A DNA stretch of 64,000 nt from Octadecabacter dasysiphoniae (lineage in GTDB: Bacteria > Pseudomonadota > Alphaproteobacteria > Rhodobacterales > Rhodobacteraceae): positions 1,240,001 through 1,304,000 of the forward strand of contig NZ_JAKGAQ010000001.1 of the NCBI RefSeq assembly GCF_021532615.1, in the 5' to 3' direction. The notes under the pieces are model-generated. The model saw only the letters and a program-made list of their open reading frames with translations, did not search any database and was not told the origin of the DNA. Each line of letters opens with the position of its first letter. Position 1 is the stretch's first letter. This document shows positions 1 to 10,400 of the stretch, piece by piece. A program made the translations under genes and the position numbers.

Positions 1-83
1 ACGCCGTCTACCGTTTCAAGCAGCTTGTCACGACCGCCCATGCGGGCAGAGCGTCCGGCCGCCAGGATCAGGATCGGTATCAT
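1..83 (-). CDS. MobA-like nucleotidyltransferase (N-terminal fragment)
   Basis: Only the first 27 codons are inside the window; the rest lies beyond the left edge. They read MIPILILAAGRSARMGGRDK and on, matching the N-terminal nucleotide-binding signature LAAGxSxRMGxxK of the NTP_transf_3 family (MobA/MocA molybdenum cofactor nucleotidyltransferases and relatives). The ATG overlaps the TGA stop of the preceding oxidase by four bases (ATGA), so the two are probably translationally coupled. A MobA/MocA-like role is inferred from the signature only; other sugar-nucleotide transferases share it. Confidence 0.7.
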   Translation of the reverse strand, partial: MIPILILAAGRSARMGGRDKLLETVDG

Positions 84-2470
84 CCGCGCATCCGCGACCC
101 GTTGGCGTCAAAGATGGGCGCGGTGATCAGGGTCGCGTTGCGCATTTCACCCAAGATTTCGATCTGTGCCTTTAGGCCGTCAACGGCGTGGTCTTTCGGG
201 ATCAGTGCGAACGCGATGGATTTGCCCGTGTGATGGCTATAACCGCCCGATGTGCAAAAGCCCTGAACCGTGCCGTCAATGAACACGGGTTCATAGGCAG
301 TGACGTCGGCGTCGTTGGCATCAACGTCGAACGTGACAAGGCGGCGGGGGGCCGCGTCGGCCTGTGCTGCGGCCTTGCCGATGAAGTCTTTGTCCCATTT
401 GATGAACCGATCCATCCCCGTTTCGGCCGCTGTATAATCGGGCGAAAACTCCCGCATCCATGACCCGAAAAAGCGATCCAGCCGCAGTGACATAATCGCG
501 CGCATTCCAAACAAGGACAGGCCCATCGGCTGGCCAGTTTCCCACAGAGTTTTCCACAGGGCGCGTTGGTCCATCGGATCACAGTAAATTTCGTACCCCA
601 AATCACCTGTGTACGACACCCGATTGACCGTGCAGGCGGTCTGCCCGATGGTCATGGTGCTCACGTCTAAAAATTTCAGATCCGCATCATCGCGCGTGCA
701 GGCCTTTAGAAGGTCGCGCGCGTTGGGGCCCGCGATGGAAAAGCCGTTCACTTTATCGCTTATATTTTCGATGCTTACGCCGTTGTCTTGATGTTGGAGG
801 AACCAACGCATGTGCTGGGCCTGCGCACCGTAAGACGCGGTTAAAACAAAGCTGGTTTCGCTTAGACAGGACACCGTGAAATCGCCCAAAAGTTTGCCGT
901 TTTCAGACAGCATTGGCGTCAGCGAAATGCGGCCCTGTTTGGGAATGCGGCCCGCCATGATCCGGTCCAGCCACGCCCGCGCATTTACACCTTTAACGCG
1001 ATATTTTCCGAAGTTATGCACTTCGGTGATGGCGACGTTTTCGCGTAAGCATTTGACCTCGCGGGCGACGGCATCAAAGGCGTTTGATCGCCGGAACGAC
1101 GGGTCTTCGAATGTGGGTTCATCGCCCTGCGCAAAGTAGTTGGGGACCTCGAGCCCGTATTGATGGCCCCACACGGCGCCAAGGCCAGAAAAGATGTCAT
1201 ACATCGGCGTTGTGCGGTGCGGGCGCGCGGCGGGCAGTTCTTCGTTGGGGTAGGCGATTGAAAACCGTTTTTGATAGTTTTCGATGACTTTGGGGCGGGT
1301 GTAGCCCGGTGTGATCCAGTTCCCAAAGCGCGCGATATCCATCGCAGTTACGTCGCGGTCCGGTTCGCCGTCAATCATCCACTGCGCCAGCGTGAGGCCG
1401 ACGCCGCCGCCTTGGCTGAACCCCGCCATGACCCCGCAGGCCGACCAATATCCGCGCAGGCCTGGGATGGGGCCAACCAGTGGGTTGCCGTCAGGTGCAA
1501 AGGTGAAGGGGCCGTGCACCACCGATTTCACGCCCGCACGGCCCAAGGCCGGAAAGCGTTTGTAGGCGAATTCTATGCTGTCTTCGATCTTGTCAAAATC
1601 ATCGGCCAGCAGTTCATGGCCGAACGTCCACGGTGTGCCGTCCACCGCCCAAGGTCGCGCCTTTTGTTCATAAAATCCGATGCACAGCCCTTTGCCTTCT
1701 TGGCGCAGATAACTTTCGCCGGCAGGGTCCATGACGTGGGGGTGTTCTGTGTCGCGGGCCACGATTTCGGGCACGTCGTCTGTGACGATGTATTGGTGTT
1801 CCATCGGATGCAGGGGGGCGTAAATTCCCGCCATCGCGGCGACTTCGCGTGCCCATAACCCACCCGCGTTCACGACGTTTTCTGTGTGGATCGTGCCTTT
1901 GTCGGTCACGACATCCCATGTTCCATCCGCGCGCTGGGTTGTGGCGGTGACCATGCAATGCGTGACGATGTCCGCCCCGCCCATGCGCGCCGCCTTTGCG
2001 TAGGCGTGGGTCGTACCGCTGGGGTCAAGGTGCCCGTCAAGCGGATCATAAAGCCCGCCGATAATGCCGTCCGTGTTGGCGATGGGCGCGATTTTGTTGA
2101 TCTCATCGGGGCCGATGATCTCGGTCTCTAGGCCCATGTAGCGGTGTTTTGCGCGCTCTGCGACCAGCATATCAAAGCGGTCTTTGTTGTCGGCCAGCGT
2201 CACGCCGCCCACGTGGTGCAGACCACACGACATGCCTGTGATCTCCTCCAACTCCTTGTAAAGCTTGATGGTGTAGCCCTGAAGTGCTGCCATGTTCGTG
2301 TCGCCATTCAGCGTGTGAAATCCGCCCGCCGCGTGCCAGGTTGACCCGCTTGTCAATTCGGATCGTTCCAGCAACATCACATCGGACCAGCCCAGTTTGG
2401 TCAGGTGGTACAGAACGGACGCGCCTACGACGCCTCCGCCGATGACAACAACGCGGGTGGTGGTTTTCAT
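80..2470 (-). CDS. FAD-dependent dimethylglycine/sarcosine dehydrogenase-like oxidase
   Basis: 796 aa. The N-terminal DAO domain begins with a dinucleotide-binding motif VVIGGGVVGAS and has SGSTWHAAGG, where the His is the residue that covalently binds FAD in dimethylglycine and sarcosine dehydrogenases. It is followed by FAO_M-like and GcvT-like folate-binding domains in the C-terminal half, the usual layout of the family. These enzymes oxidatively demethylate N-methyl amino acids and pass the one-carbon unit to tetrahydrofolate. The start at 2470 is chosen because GGAGACC lies just upstream and the glycine-rich motif follows at once; a 55-residue upstream extension in frame has no domain content. 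It is divergent from a paralogue at 2607. The exact substrate is unknown. Confidence 0.88.
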   Translation of the reverse strand: MKTTTRVVVIGGGVVGASVLYHLTKLGWSDVMLLERSELTSGSTWHAAGGFHTLNGDTNMAALQGYTIKLYKELEEITGMSCGLHHVGGVTLADNKDRFDMLVAERAKHRYMGLETEIIGPDEINKIAPIANTDGIIGGLYDPLDGHLDPSGTTHAYAKAARMGGADIVTHCMVTATTQRADGTWDVVTDKGTIHTENVVNAGGLWAREVAAMAGIYAPLHPMEHQYIVTDDVPEIVARDTEHPHVMDPAGESYLRQEGKGLCIGFYEQKARPWAVDGTPWTFGHELLADDFDKIEDSIEFAYKRFPALGRAGVKSVVHGPFTFAPDGNPLVGPIPGLRGYWSACGVMAGFSQGGGVGLTLAQWMIDGEPDRDVTAMDIARFGNWITPGYTRPKVIENYQKRFSIAYPNEELPAARPHRTTPMYDIFSGLGAVWGHQYGLEVPNYFAQGDEPTFEDPSFRRSNAFDAVAREVKCLRENVAITEVHNFGKYRVKGVNARAWLDRIMAGRIPKQGRISLTPMLSENGKLLGDFTVSCLSETSFVLTASYGAQAQHMRWFLQHQDNGVSIENISDKVNGFSIAGPNARDLLKACTRDDADLKFLDVSTMTIGQTACTVNRVSYTGDLGYEIYCDPMDQRALWKTLWETGQPMGLSLFGMRAIMSLRLDRFFGSWMREFSPDYTAAETGMDRFIKWDKDFIGKAAAQADAAPRRLVTFDVDANDADVTAYEPVFIDGTVQGFCTSGGYSHHTGKSIAFALIPKDHAVDGLKAQIEILGEMRNATLITAPIFDANGSRMRG

Positions 2471-2528
2471 GATGGTCTCCTTCGTTGGGTATAGGCTAAT
2501 TTTGATTGTGATGCAGGGGGGGACGGTT

Positions 2529-2547
2529 TGCGACAAGAGGTGTCGCA
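2529..2547. promoter_or_regulatory. 19-bp palindrome between divergent oxidase genes
   Basis: TGCGACA-AGAGG-TGTCGCA is a perfect 7-bp inverted repeat with a 5-bp spacer, centred in the 136-bp divergent intergenic region. TTTGC and GCAAA occur further out at 2527 and 2553, so extra half-sites are possible. Position and symmetry fit a dimeric repressor or activator controlling one or both oxidases. No regulator gene is adjacent, so the binding protein is unknown. Confidence 0.55.
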
Positions 2548-2606
2548 TTGTGGCAAATGGCGCGCGCGCAGGGATTTCACTGTAGGGGTAACCAAAGGAG
2601 AGACCC

Positions 2607-5012
2607 ATGCGCACCCATGCCCAAGCTGTTGTCATAGGGGGCGGCGTTATTGGCTGCTCGATCTTGTATCATTTGGCGAAACTTGGCTGGTCCGATGTTG
2701 TCCTGCTTGAACGCGACGAGCTGACCAGCGGATCGACGTGGCACGCAGCGGCCAATATTCACGGGTTGCATGACAGCACGAACATTTCGCGCATTCAGCA
2801 TTACACGATGAATTTGTATAATGAGCTTGAGGCTGAGACAGGCCAGTCGTGTGGTGTTTTTCAGCCGGGGTCGCTGTATCTGGCCCAGACCGAGGAGCGT
2901 GAACATCAGCTGCGTCTTCAGGCGGCCAAGGCCAAGTTTTATGGGATGAATTTCCATGAAGTGTCGCGGGCCGAGGCAGAGGCGCTGCATCCTTTGGTGA
3001 ACTATGACGGCATCCGCTGCATCATGTTTGAACCCGATGGCGGCAATGTTGACCCCAGCGGCGTGACGAATGCCTATGCGATCGGGGCACGTCAGCGCGG
3101 GGCTGAAATTATCCGATTTTGCCCCGTCACAGCGACGGTGCAGCAGCCGGACGGGACGTGGATTGTTGAGACGCCAAAAGGGAATATCGCGACCGAGTGG
3201 GTGATCAACGCCGCCGGATTGTGGGGGCGCGAGGTGGCGAAACTGGCAGGGATTGAACTGCCGCTTTTGCCGACCGAACACCAGTATTTCGTGACCGAAA
3301 CCATCGCGGAAATTGCGGCTATGGATCGCCGGTTGCCGTCTGTCGCGGATCGCGACGGAGAGTATTATTTGCGCCAAGAGGGGCAGGGATTGCTTGTCGG
3401 GGCTTATGAAAAAGACGTGCGGTTCTGGGCCGAGGATGGCACGCCCCAAGGGTTTGGCCATGAATTGTTTGCGGATGATCTGGAACGGATCGAAGACAAT
3501 ATGATGCGCGCGATTGATCGTGTGCCCGCCGTGGGTGAGGCGGGGATCAAACGGGTAATCAATGGTCCGATGATCTGGTCACCGGATTCCAATGTTTTGT
3601 TTGGCCCGCATCCTGATTTATCGAACTACTTTTGCTGCAACGGGATTATCCCGGGGTTTAGCCAGTCCGGTGGAATGGGCTTGATGGCGGCAGAATGGAT
3701 CACCGAAGGCGAATCGACTTACGACATGTTTGCATGGGATGTCGCAAGATTTGGTAAATGGGCCGATGCAAAGTTCACCAAAGCGCGGGTGGGCGACCAA
3801 TATGCGCATCGTTTCAAGATCCATTTCCCCGGCGAAGAACGCGATGCGGGCCGGCCTGTGCGCGTGCGATCTGTGTATGAACAGCAGCGTGATATGGGCG
3901 CGGTGTTCGGGCTGAACTACGGCTGGGAACATGCGGCCTATTTCGACAAAGACACGCCAGACAGTGCGGGTTTCACCCGCCAGCCGTGGTTTGACAGTGT
4001 TGGGCGCGAGGTGAAGATGTTGCGCCAAGCCGTTGGTGTTATTGATATTTCCAACTTCGCCAAATACCGCTGCGCGGGTGCGGGGGCTGAGGATTGGTTG
4101 AACGCTGTGTTTGCCAACACCATGCCCAAGGCCGTGGGGCGGTCCTGCCTTACGCCGTTGATTGGCGTGAATGGCGGTATTGCGGGCGATTTCACCGTGA
4201 CGCGCATGGGTGAGGATGAGTTCTGGGTCATTGGGTCTGGCATGGCGGAGCGGTATCATCAGCGGTTCTGGGCCATGGTCCCGATGCCCGAAGACACCAC
4301 ATTCGAAAGCATGACGGATGCGTGGTGCGGGTTTAACATTGCCGGACCTTTGGCGCGTAAGGCGTTGCAATCACTTACGAATACATCACTGGCGACGGAT
4401 GATTTTCCGTTCATGCGGTCAAAGTGGATCGAGGTTGCGGGGGCCGCGTGTCTGGCGCTGCGTGTGTCTTTTACCGGCGATTTGGGTTGGGAAATTCACT
4501 GCAAGGCTGCGGACCAAGCCATTGTTTATGAAGCACTTTTGAAAGCGGCTGACGCACAGGATGGCGGCCCTGTGGGAAGTCGTGCGTTGATGTCGCTGCG
4601 GGTCGAAAAGGGCTACGGATCTTGGGGGCGCGAATATAGCCCCGAGTATTGGCCCCAAGAGGTCGGGTTGGATCGGTTGATCAAAGTAGAAAAGAAATTT
4701 CTACATAAAAACAAATACTTGAAGGTCAAAGATAGTGTATCACGTGAGGTGTTGTCGTTGATCCATGTGCAGGATGTGACGACGGCGGATGCCACTGGAG
4801 GAGAACCTATTTTCCGACCTGACGGCACGCCGGTCGGGCGGGTCACGTCGGGGGCGTATGGGTATTCTGTGGGGATGAGCCTTGCGCTGGGATACCTCAA
4901 GGACACGCCCGCGGGCAGTGCTGTTGACGTCATGATCCTTGGCAAACCGCACCGGGGCGTGGTGTTGGCTGAGCCACCGTTTGACCCCAAAGGCGAACGG
5001 CTGCGCGCCTAG
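2607..5012 (+). CDS. FAD-dependent dimethylglycine/sarcosine dehydrogenase-like oxidase, second copy
   Basis: 801 aa, same architecture as the divergent gene: DAO domain with VVIGGGVIGCS, flavinylation-type region SGSTWHAAAN, then GcvT-like folate-binding domains ending near the C-terminus. AAGGAGAG precedes the ATG. The two proteins are clearly paralogous (shared ERxELTSGSTWHAA block, shared DPSG and EHQY motifs) but differ throughout, so they likely act on different N-methylated substrates. Adjacent placement and a shared palindromic operator suggest joint control. The specific substrate (dimethylglycine, sarcosine or another methylated amino acid) cannot be assigned from sequence. Confidence 0.88.
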   Translation: MRTHAQAVVIGGGVIGCSILYHLAKLGWSDVVLLERDELTSGSTWHAAANIHGLHDSTNISRIQHYTMNLYNELEAETGQSCGVFQPGSLYLAQTEEREHQLRLQAAKAKFYGMNFHEVSRAEAEALHPLVNYDGIRCIMFEPDGGNVDPSGVTNAYAIGARQRGAEIIRFCPVTATVQQPDGTWIVETPKGNIATEWVINAAGLWGREVAKLAGIELPLLPTEHQYFVTETIAEIAAMDRRLPSVADRDGEYYLRQEGQGLLVGAYEKDVRFWAEDGTPQGFGHELFADDLERIEDNMMRAIDRVPAVGEAGIKRVINGPMIWSPDSNVLFGPHPDLSNYFCCNGIIPGFSQSGGMGLMAAEWITEGESTYDMFAWDVARFGKWADAKFTKARVGDQYAHRFKIHFPGEERDAGRPVRVRSVYEQQRDMGAVFGLNYGWEHAAYFDKDTPDSAGFTRQPWFDSVGREVKMLRQAVGVIDISNFAKYRCAGAGAEDWLNAVFANTMPKAVGRSCLTPLIGVNGGIAGDFTVTRMGEDEFWVIGSGMAERYHQRFWAMVPMPEDTTFESMTDAWCGFNIAGPLARKALQSLTNTSLATDDFPFMRSKWIEVAGAACLALRVSFTGDLGWEIHCKAADQAIVYEALLKAADAQDGGPVGSRALMSLRVEKGYGSWGREYSPEYWPQEVGLDRLIKVEKKFLHKNKYLKVKDSVSREVLSLIHVQDVTTADATGGEPIFRPDGTPVGRVTSGAYGYSVGMSLALGYLKDTPAGSAVDVMILGKPHRGVVLAEPPFDPKGERLRA

Positions 5013-5020
5013 ATATGCAG

Positions 5021-5075
5021 TATGGGTCCGGTATGGTTCGGGTATGGGTCCGGTATGGGCGTGATATGGCCCACA
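5021..5075. repeat. Five tandem 11-bp imperfect repeats
   Basis: Five consecutive 11-mers all start TATGG: TATGGGTCCGG, TATGGTTCGGG, TATGGGTCCGG, TATGGGCGTGA, TATGGCCCACA. Units 1 and 3 are identical. The array occupies the short gap between the convergent stop codons of the oxidase (5012) and the SYLF lipoprotein (5102). The 11-bp period is close to one helical turn. Confidence 0.7.
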
Positions 5076-5101
5076 CCGGATGATAACCGCTAAGTCCCTG
5101 A

Positions 5102-5659
5102 TTACGGGATAATTCTTGTGTATTTAGTGCCCTCAATCGTCGCACCGGCACGAAATCCGGCCTGTGCGAAGACAACTGCGATAACTGGCGCGAGGGATGT
5201 TGTCGTTTCAGCGCGCAGGGTTTCGCCGCGGTCTTGCAATGCATATTCGATGTCCGCACCCGCAGCCCAACCGTTTGCACGGCGGAAATCTGTCAGCGCG
5301 TCTTGGGTCATGAAGAACAGAACCGTCGAGTATTGCTGTGCGCCGATCTGAAGGCCCGCGCTGCCGGAGGTCGCGGAGTAGTAATCCACGGTGCTGGAAC
5401 CGATGCGCAGCGCGCCGCGCCCGAACGATCCGCCAAAGCCAAGCCCTGCCTCGGTGACGACGGGCATCACCAGCATTCCGCTGGCTTTGAACGACAAATC
5501 GCGCGTGCCGGGGTAGTTGTTATACATGAAATTCAGGGTGCTATCGACGCGGCTGTCGATCACCGCAGCGCCATTGCCGCCGATGCCATTGCCGCAAGCG
5601 GATAGGGTGGTTGTTGCCAATGCGCTGAGCGCAAAGGAGCGTCTGTTAAGTAGGGTCAT
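5102..5659 (-). CDS. SYLF (YSC84-type) lipoprotein
   Basis: 185 aa. The N-terminus is a lipoprotein signal peptide with a twin-Arg-like start (NRRSFALSALA) and lipobox LSAC, so the mature protein is probably lipid-anchored in the envelope. The body has the SYLF/YSC84 pattern, with GLGFGGSFGRGALRIG, the GLQIGAQQYSTVLFFM segment and a C-terminal AGFRAGATIEGTKYTRI. Bacterial SYLF lipoproteins have no settled biochemical role; eukaryotic relatives bind lipids and actin. It is convergent with the upstream oxidase and transcribed alone. Confidence 0.8.
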   Translation of the reverse strand: MTLLNRRSFALSALATTTLSACGNGIGGNGAAVIDSRVDSTLNFMYNNYPGTRDLSFKASGMLVMPVVTEAGLGFGGSFGRGALRIGSSTVDYYSATSGSAGLQIGAQQYSTVLFFMTQDALTDFRRANGWAAGADIEYALQDRGETLRAETTTSLAPVIAVVFAQAGFRAGATIEGTKYTRIIP

Positions 5660-5760
5660 GACTGCCTCGTGCCTAAAGGTTCGGGGTTTGCCCCCGTTAT
5701 GGGGAACACAATAGGCGGTATTTCGCGTGATGTCAGCACCTAGATGCAGGGTGGCGGGAA

Positions 5761-6753
5761 TTAGCCATTCAGCAGCTTGGCGGCGGCGGGGGCGAAATAG
5801 GTCAGCACTCCGTCACAGCCAGCGCGTTTGAAGCACATCAGCGATTCCATCATCACTTTGTCATGGTCCAGCCAGCCGTTTTGCGCGGCCGCCTGCATCA
5901 TAGCGTATTCACCCGACACCTGGTAGGCGAACGTCGGCACGCCAAATTCGGTTTTCACGCGGCGCACGATATCAAGGTAGGGCATACCGGGTTTGACCAT
6001 GATCATATCCGCGCCTTCCGCGATGTCGCGGGCCACGAGGCGCATGGCCTCGTCCGAGTTTGCAGGATCCATCTGGTAGGTGTTCTTGTCCCCCGTGAGC
6101 GCGCTGGACGCCCCAACCGCATCGCGAAATGGGCCATAAAACGCAGAGGCATATTTGGCGGTGTAGCTGAGGATCGTCACCTTTTGGTGGCCCGCGGATT
6201 CAAGTGCTGTGCGGATGGCACCGACGCGCCCGTCCATCATATCGGACGGGCCGAGGATATCGGCGCCCATTTCCGCCTGAACCAGCGCCATTTTTACCAA
6301 TGCTTCGACTGTGCGGTCGTTGACGATTTCGCCATTTTCAACAAAGCCGTCGTGGCCGTTGATGTTGTAGGGATCAAGCGCGATGTCGGTCATCACGGCC
6401 ATGTCGGGCACGGCCTTTTTGATTTCGGCGATGGCGCGGTTGGCGATGTTGTCGGGTGACCAGGCGAGCGCGCAGTCTTCGGTGCGCGCGTCCATCGTGG
6501 TATAGGGGAAAATGCAGATCGCGGGGATGCCCATGGCATAGGCTTCGCGCGCGGCGGCACCGATGCGATCCACGGTGCGGCGCATCACGCCGGGCATGGA
6601 GGCGACGGGTTCTTCGGCGTCGGTGCCTTCCATCACGAATACGGGCCAGATGAAATCGGCAGGCGACAGCGCGGATTCGCGCACCATCGATCTGAGCGCG
6701 GGGGTGGCGCGCAGGCGGCGCAGGCGGGTTGTCGGAAACGGAGGAAGCGTCAT
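5761..6753 (-). CDS. hemB: Delta-aminolevulinic acid dehydratase (porphobilinogen synthase)
   Basis: 330 aa, normal family length. HemB joins two 5-aminolevulinate molecules to form porphobilinogen in haem and bacteriochlorophyll synthesis in the cytoplasm. Visible hallmarks are the N-terminal RLRRLRATPALRSMVRE, the SYTAKYASAFYGPFRDA block with one active-site Lys, and MIMVKPGMPYLDI with the Schiff-base Lys. The metal-site region reads DIALDPYNINGHDG, with Asp/Ala where zinc-type enzymes have Cys, so this is the Asp-rich, magnesium-dependent type. It is divergent from the small membrane protein at 6867. Confidence 0.97.
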   Translation of the reverse strand: MTLPPFPTTRLRRLRATPALRSMVRESALSPADFIWPVFVMEGTDAEEPVASMPGVMRRTVDRIGAAAREAYAMGIPAICIFPYTTMDARTEDCALAWSPDNIANRAIAEIKKAVPDMAVMTDIALDPYNINGHDGFVENGEIVNDRTVEALVKMALVQAEMGADILGPSDMMDGRVGAIRTALESAGHQKVTILSYTAKYASAFYGPFRDAVGASSALTGDKNTYQMDPANSDEAMRLVARDIAEGADMIMVKPGMPYLDIVRRVKTEFGVPTFAYQVSGEYAMMQAAAQNGWLDHDKVMMESLMCFKRAGCDGVLTYFAPAAAKLLNG

Positions 6754-6866
6754 CAGTCGGGCCTTTCAAGTCACACCCAACTGCTGCCATGTAAATCGTG
6801 ACATCACAAGTCTGGGCATTGGCGCCGCGCAGCGTTAGGTTGCGCAAAAATCAACAGGCGGACGTC

Positions 6867-7391
6867 GTGGATTGGACCAACACCCTTTTTGAAGTGATCG
6901 ATATGCGGTCGTTCAGCAACCTTTGGTTCTGGATTGCGCTTGCTGTCGTGTGGTCATCGGTCAGCCATTGGGTGCTGGGCGTGCCGTTTGATATGATCCA
7001 GCGCGCGCGCAAGAATGGTGGGCAGGCCGAGGCGGATTTGCACGACATGGTGCGCATCAACGTGAACCGATTGTTGTACATCGGGCAGGTGTCCGGGTTG
7101 GTGTTGTTGCTGGTGCTGTCTTTTGCGCTGACGTCACTGGCGATTTTGGCGTTTTTCTATGATGTGGAATTTGCCCAAGCGGTGTTTTTGCTGGCGTTTC
7201 CGCTGACGTTGGTGGGCGCGCTGAGCCTGTCGACATCACAAGCCATCGCGACACAGCAGCCCGAGGGCGAGGCCCTTTATGCGCGGCTGTCCAAACACCG
7301 CGTTATCACCCAGTTTATCGGTATGATTTCGATCTTCGTGACCGCGATGTATGGCATGTATCAGAATTTGGCCGTTAGCCCGATCTTCTAG
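6867..7391 (+). CDS. Small membrane protein (often labelled 'component of SufBCD complex' in Rhodobacterales)
   Basis: About 174 aa with roughly four hydrophobic segments: FWIALAVVWSSVSHWVLG, GLVLLLVLSFALTSLAILAFF, AVFLLAFPLTLVGAL and QFIGMISIFVTAMYGM. The conserved-looking start VDWTNTLFEVIDMRSFSNLW favours the GTG at 6867; ATG 6903 (MRSFSNLW) is the alternative. I recall near-identical N-termini labelled 'component of SufBCD complex' in roseobacter genomes, but no suf genes are nearby, so that label is not evidence of function. Best treated as a conserved integral membrane protein of unknown role. Confidence 0.72.
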   Translation: MDWTNTLFEVIDMRSFSNLWFWIALAVVWSSVSHWVLGVPFDMIQRARKNGGQAEADLHDMVRINVNRLLYIGQVSGLVLLLVLSFALTSLAILAFFYDVEFAQAVFLLAFPLTLVGALSLSTSQAIATQQPEGEALYARLSKHRVITQFIGMISIFVTAMYGMYQNLAVSPIF

Positions 7392-7428
7392 CGGTTGACT
7401 TGGCCTGTCCGCGGGGTAGGTCGGGGGT

Positions 7429-10400
7429 ATGACAGCATCCAAACATATCACCGTGTCCGGCGCGCCCGAAGGGTTTGACGCCCGTCTTATTTTGGCCGAG
7501 GCCGACAAAGGCGCGGTCGTGCATATTTGCCGCGATGACAAACGCCTTGAGGCCACGCGCGCGGCTTTGGCGTTTTTTGCGCCCGACATGCCCGTGATTG
7601 TGTTTCCGGGCTGGGATTGTTTGCCCTATGACCGTGTGTCGCCCAACGCCGATGTGTCCGCCGCCCGTATGGCGGTGCTGGCGGGGTTGGCGCATGGGAT
7701 GCCTGCAAAGTTCATTTTGCTGACAACGCTGAATGCCGCCACCCAAAAAGTGCCTGCGCGGTCTGTGCTGCGCGAGGCTGCGTTCAGCGCGCGTGTGGGC
7801 GGACGGGTGGACGAGGCCGCGTTGCGGGGATTTTTGGTGCGCATGGGCTTTACCCAAGCGCCCACCGTGACAGAGCCCGGCGATTACGCGGTGCGCGGCG
7901 GCATTATTGATATTTTCCCGCCCGGTCAGACGGGGCCTGTGCGCCTTGATCTGTTTGGTGATGATCTGGACGGGGCGCGCCGCTTTGACCCCGCGACGCA
8001 GCGCACCACCGAAACGCTTGAGGTGGTTGAGCTTGCCCCCGTGTCAGAGGTGATTTTGGATGAGGCTGCGATCACGCGGTTCCGACAGAATTACCGTTTG
8101 GAATTTGGCGCGGCGGGCACGGATGACCCGCTTTATGAGGCGGTGAGCGCGGGCAAGAAACACGCGGGCGTGGAACACTGGATGGGGTTCTTTCACGAAA
8201 CCCTTGAGACGCTGTTTGATTACCTGCCATCAGCAACCGTGACGTTGGACGAACAAAACGCAGCACAGCGCGATGCCCGCTGGGTGTCTATTGCCGATCA
8301 ATATGATGCGCGCCGTGAGGCGATGTTGGCCAAGGGGCGGATGGATTCCGTTTATAAGCCCGCCAAACCTGACGGGCTGTATCTGGATATGGCCGCGTGG
8401 GACGCCGCAATTGCGGACAAGCGCGTGTTGCAATTCGGGGCATTGCCACAAGCCACAGGGTTGAACGTAATCGATGCCGGCGGGCGCATCGGGCGCAATT
8501 TTTCGCCAGAGCGTCAGCAGGAAAGTATCAGCCTTTTCGGGGCGTTGGCGGATCATCTTAAAGCGAAACTTGAAAGCGGGCCGGTTGTTGTTGCGTCCTA
8601 CTCCGAGGGCGCGCGCGAACGTCTGATGGGGTTGATCGAGGATGAGGGTATTGCCGAGACAATCCCTGTCACGGATTTTGCACGGGTTGGAAAACGCGGG
8701 CTGCATCTGGCGGTTTGGGCGTTGGAACACGGGTTCGAGGCCGACGGACTGACCGTTGTGTCCGAACAGGACGTGCTGGGGGATCGGTTGATCCGGCAAA
8801 CCAAACGCAAAAAGCGCGCCGAGAATTTCCTGACCGAAACGCAAAGCCTGACACCCGGTGATCTGGTGGTTCACGTGGATCACGGTGTGGGCCGGTATCT
8901 GGGGCTTGAGGTCGTGACGGCCGCAGGGGCGGCGCATGAATGCCTGCTGCTGGAATATGCCGAAAATTCAAAGCTGTATCTGCCTGTTGAAAATATCGAA
9001 CTGCTTAGCCGGTTTGGTCATGAGGTCGGGCTGCTGGACCGATTGGGTGGCGGTGCGTGGCAGGCCAAGAAGGCCAAGCTGAAGGAACGCATCCGCGAGA
9101 TGGCGGAGCGCCTGATCCGAGTGGCGGCCGAACGCGCGCTGCGCACAGCGCCTGCGTTGACCCCGCCGGATGGGATGTGGGATCAGTTTTTGGCCCGTTT
9201 TCCCTATGCGGAAACGGATGATCAATTGGCCGCGATTGGCGATGTGATCGAAGACCTCGGATCGGGGCAACCGATGGATCGCCTTGTGTGTGGTGACGTG
9301 GGTTTTGGTAAAACCGAGGTCGCGATCCGTGCGGCGTTTGTCGCGGCGATGTCTGGTGTGCAAGTGGCGATTGTCGCGCCGACGACGTTGCTGGCGCGCC
9401 AGCACTACAAGGGTTTTGCCGAACGGTTCCGTGGATTTCCTATCAATGTCAGGACGTTATCGCGCTTTGTGAGTGCGAAAGAAGCAGCGCTGACGCGGGA
9501 CGGGATCACGAAGGGCACGGTCGATATCGTGATTGGCACCCATGCGTTGCTGGCCAAATCCGTGCGCTTCAAGAACCTTGGATTGCTGGTGATTGATGAA
9601 GAACAGCACTTTGGCGTGCAGCACAAGGAACGGCTGAAACAGATGCGCACGGACATTCACGTGCTGACGCTGACGGCCACGCCGATCCCGCGCACGTTGC
9701 AATTGTCGCTGTCGGGCGTGCGTGAGCTGAGCATTATTGGCACACCACCCGTCGATCGTTTGGCGATCCGCACCTATGTGTCCGAATTTGATACCGTGAC
9801 CATCCGCGAGGCGCTGTTGCGTGAACATTACCGCGGCGGGCAGTCGTTTTTCGTCGTGCCGCGCATTTCTGATTTACCCGACATCGAAGCGTTCCTGCGC
9901 GATGAGGTGCCCGAAGTGTCGTTCATTACCGCGTCCGGCCAGATGGCCGCAGGTGAGCTCGATGATCGGATGAACGCGTTTTATGACGGCAAATATGATG
10001 TGCTGTTAGCGACGACGATTGTGGAAAGTGGTCTGGATATTCCAACGGCAAACACGATGATCGTGCACCGCGCGGATATGTTCGGCCTTGCGCAGCTGTA
10101 TCAAATTCGCGGGCGGGTCGGGCGCTCCAAAACGCGGGCCTATGCGTATTTGACCTATAAGCCGCGCCAGAAACTGACGCCGCAGGCTGAAAAACGGCTT
10201 CGTGTGCTTGGATCGATCGACACGCTGGGGGCTGGTTTCACGCTGGCGTCGCAGGATTTGGATATTCGCGGGGCGGGCAATTTGCTGGGCGAAGAACAAT
10301 CCGGCCAGATGCGCGAAGTCGGCTATGAGTTGTATCAGAGCATGCTGGAAGAACAGATCGCCAAGATCAAATCCGGTGAAGTGACCTTGGTTGAGGATGG

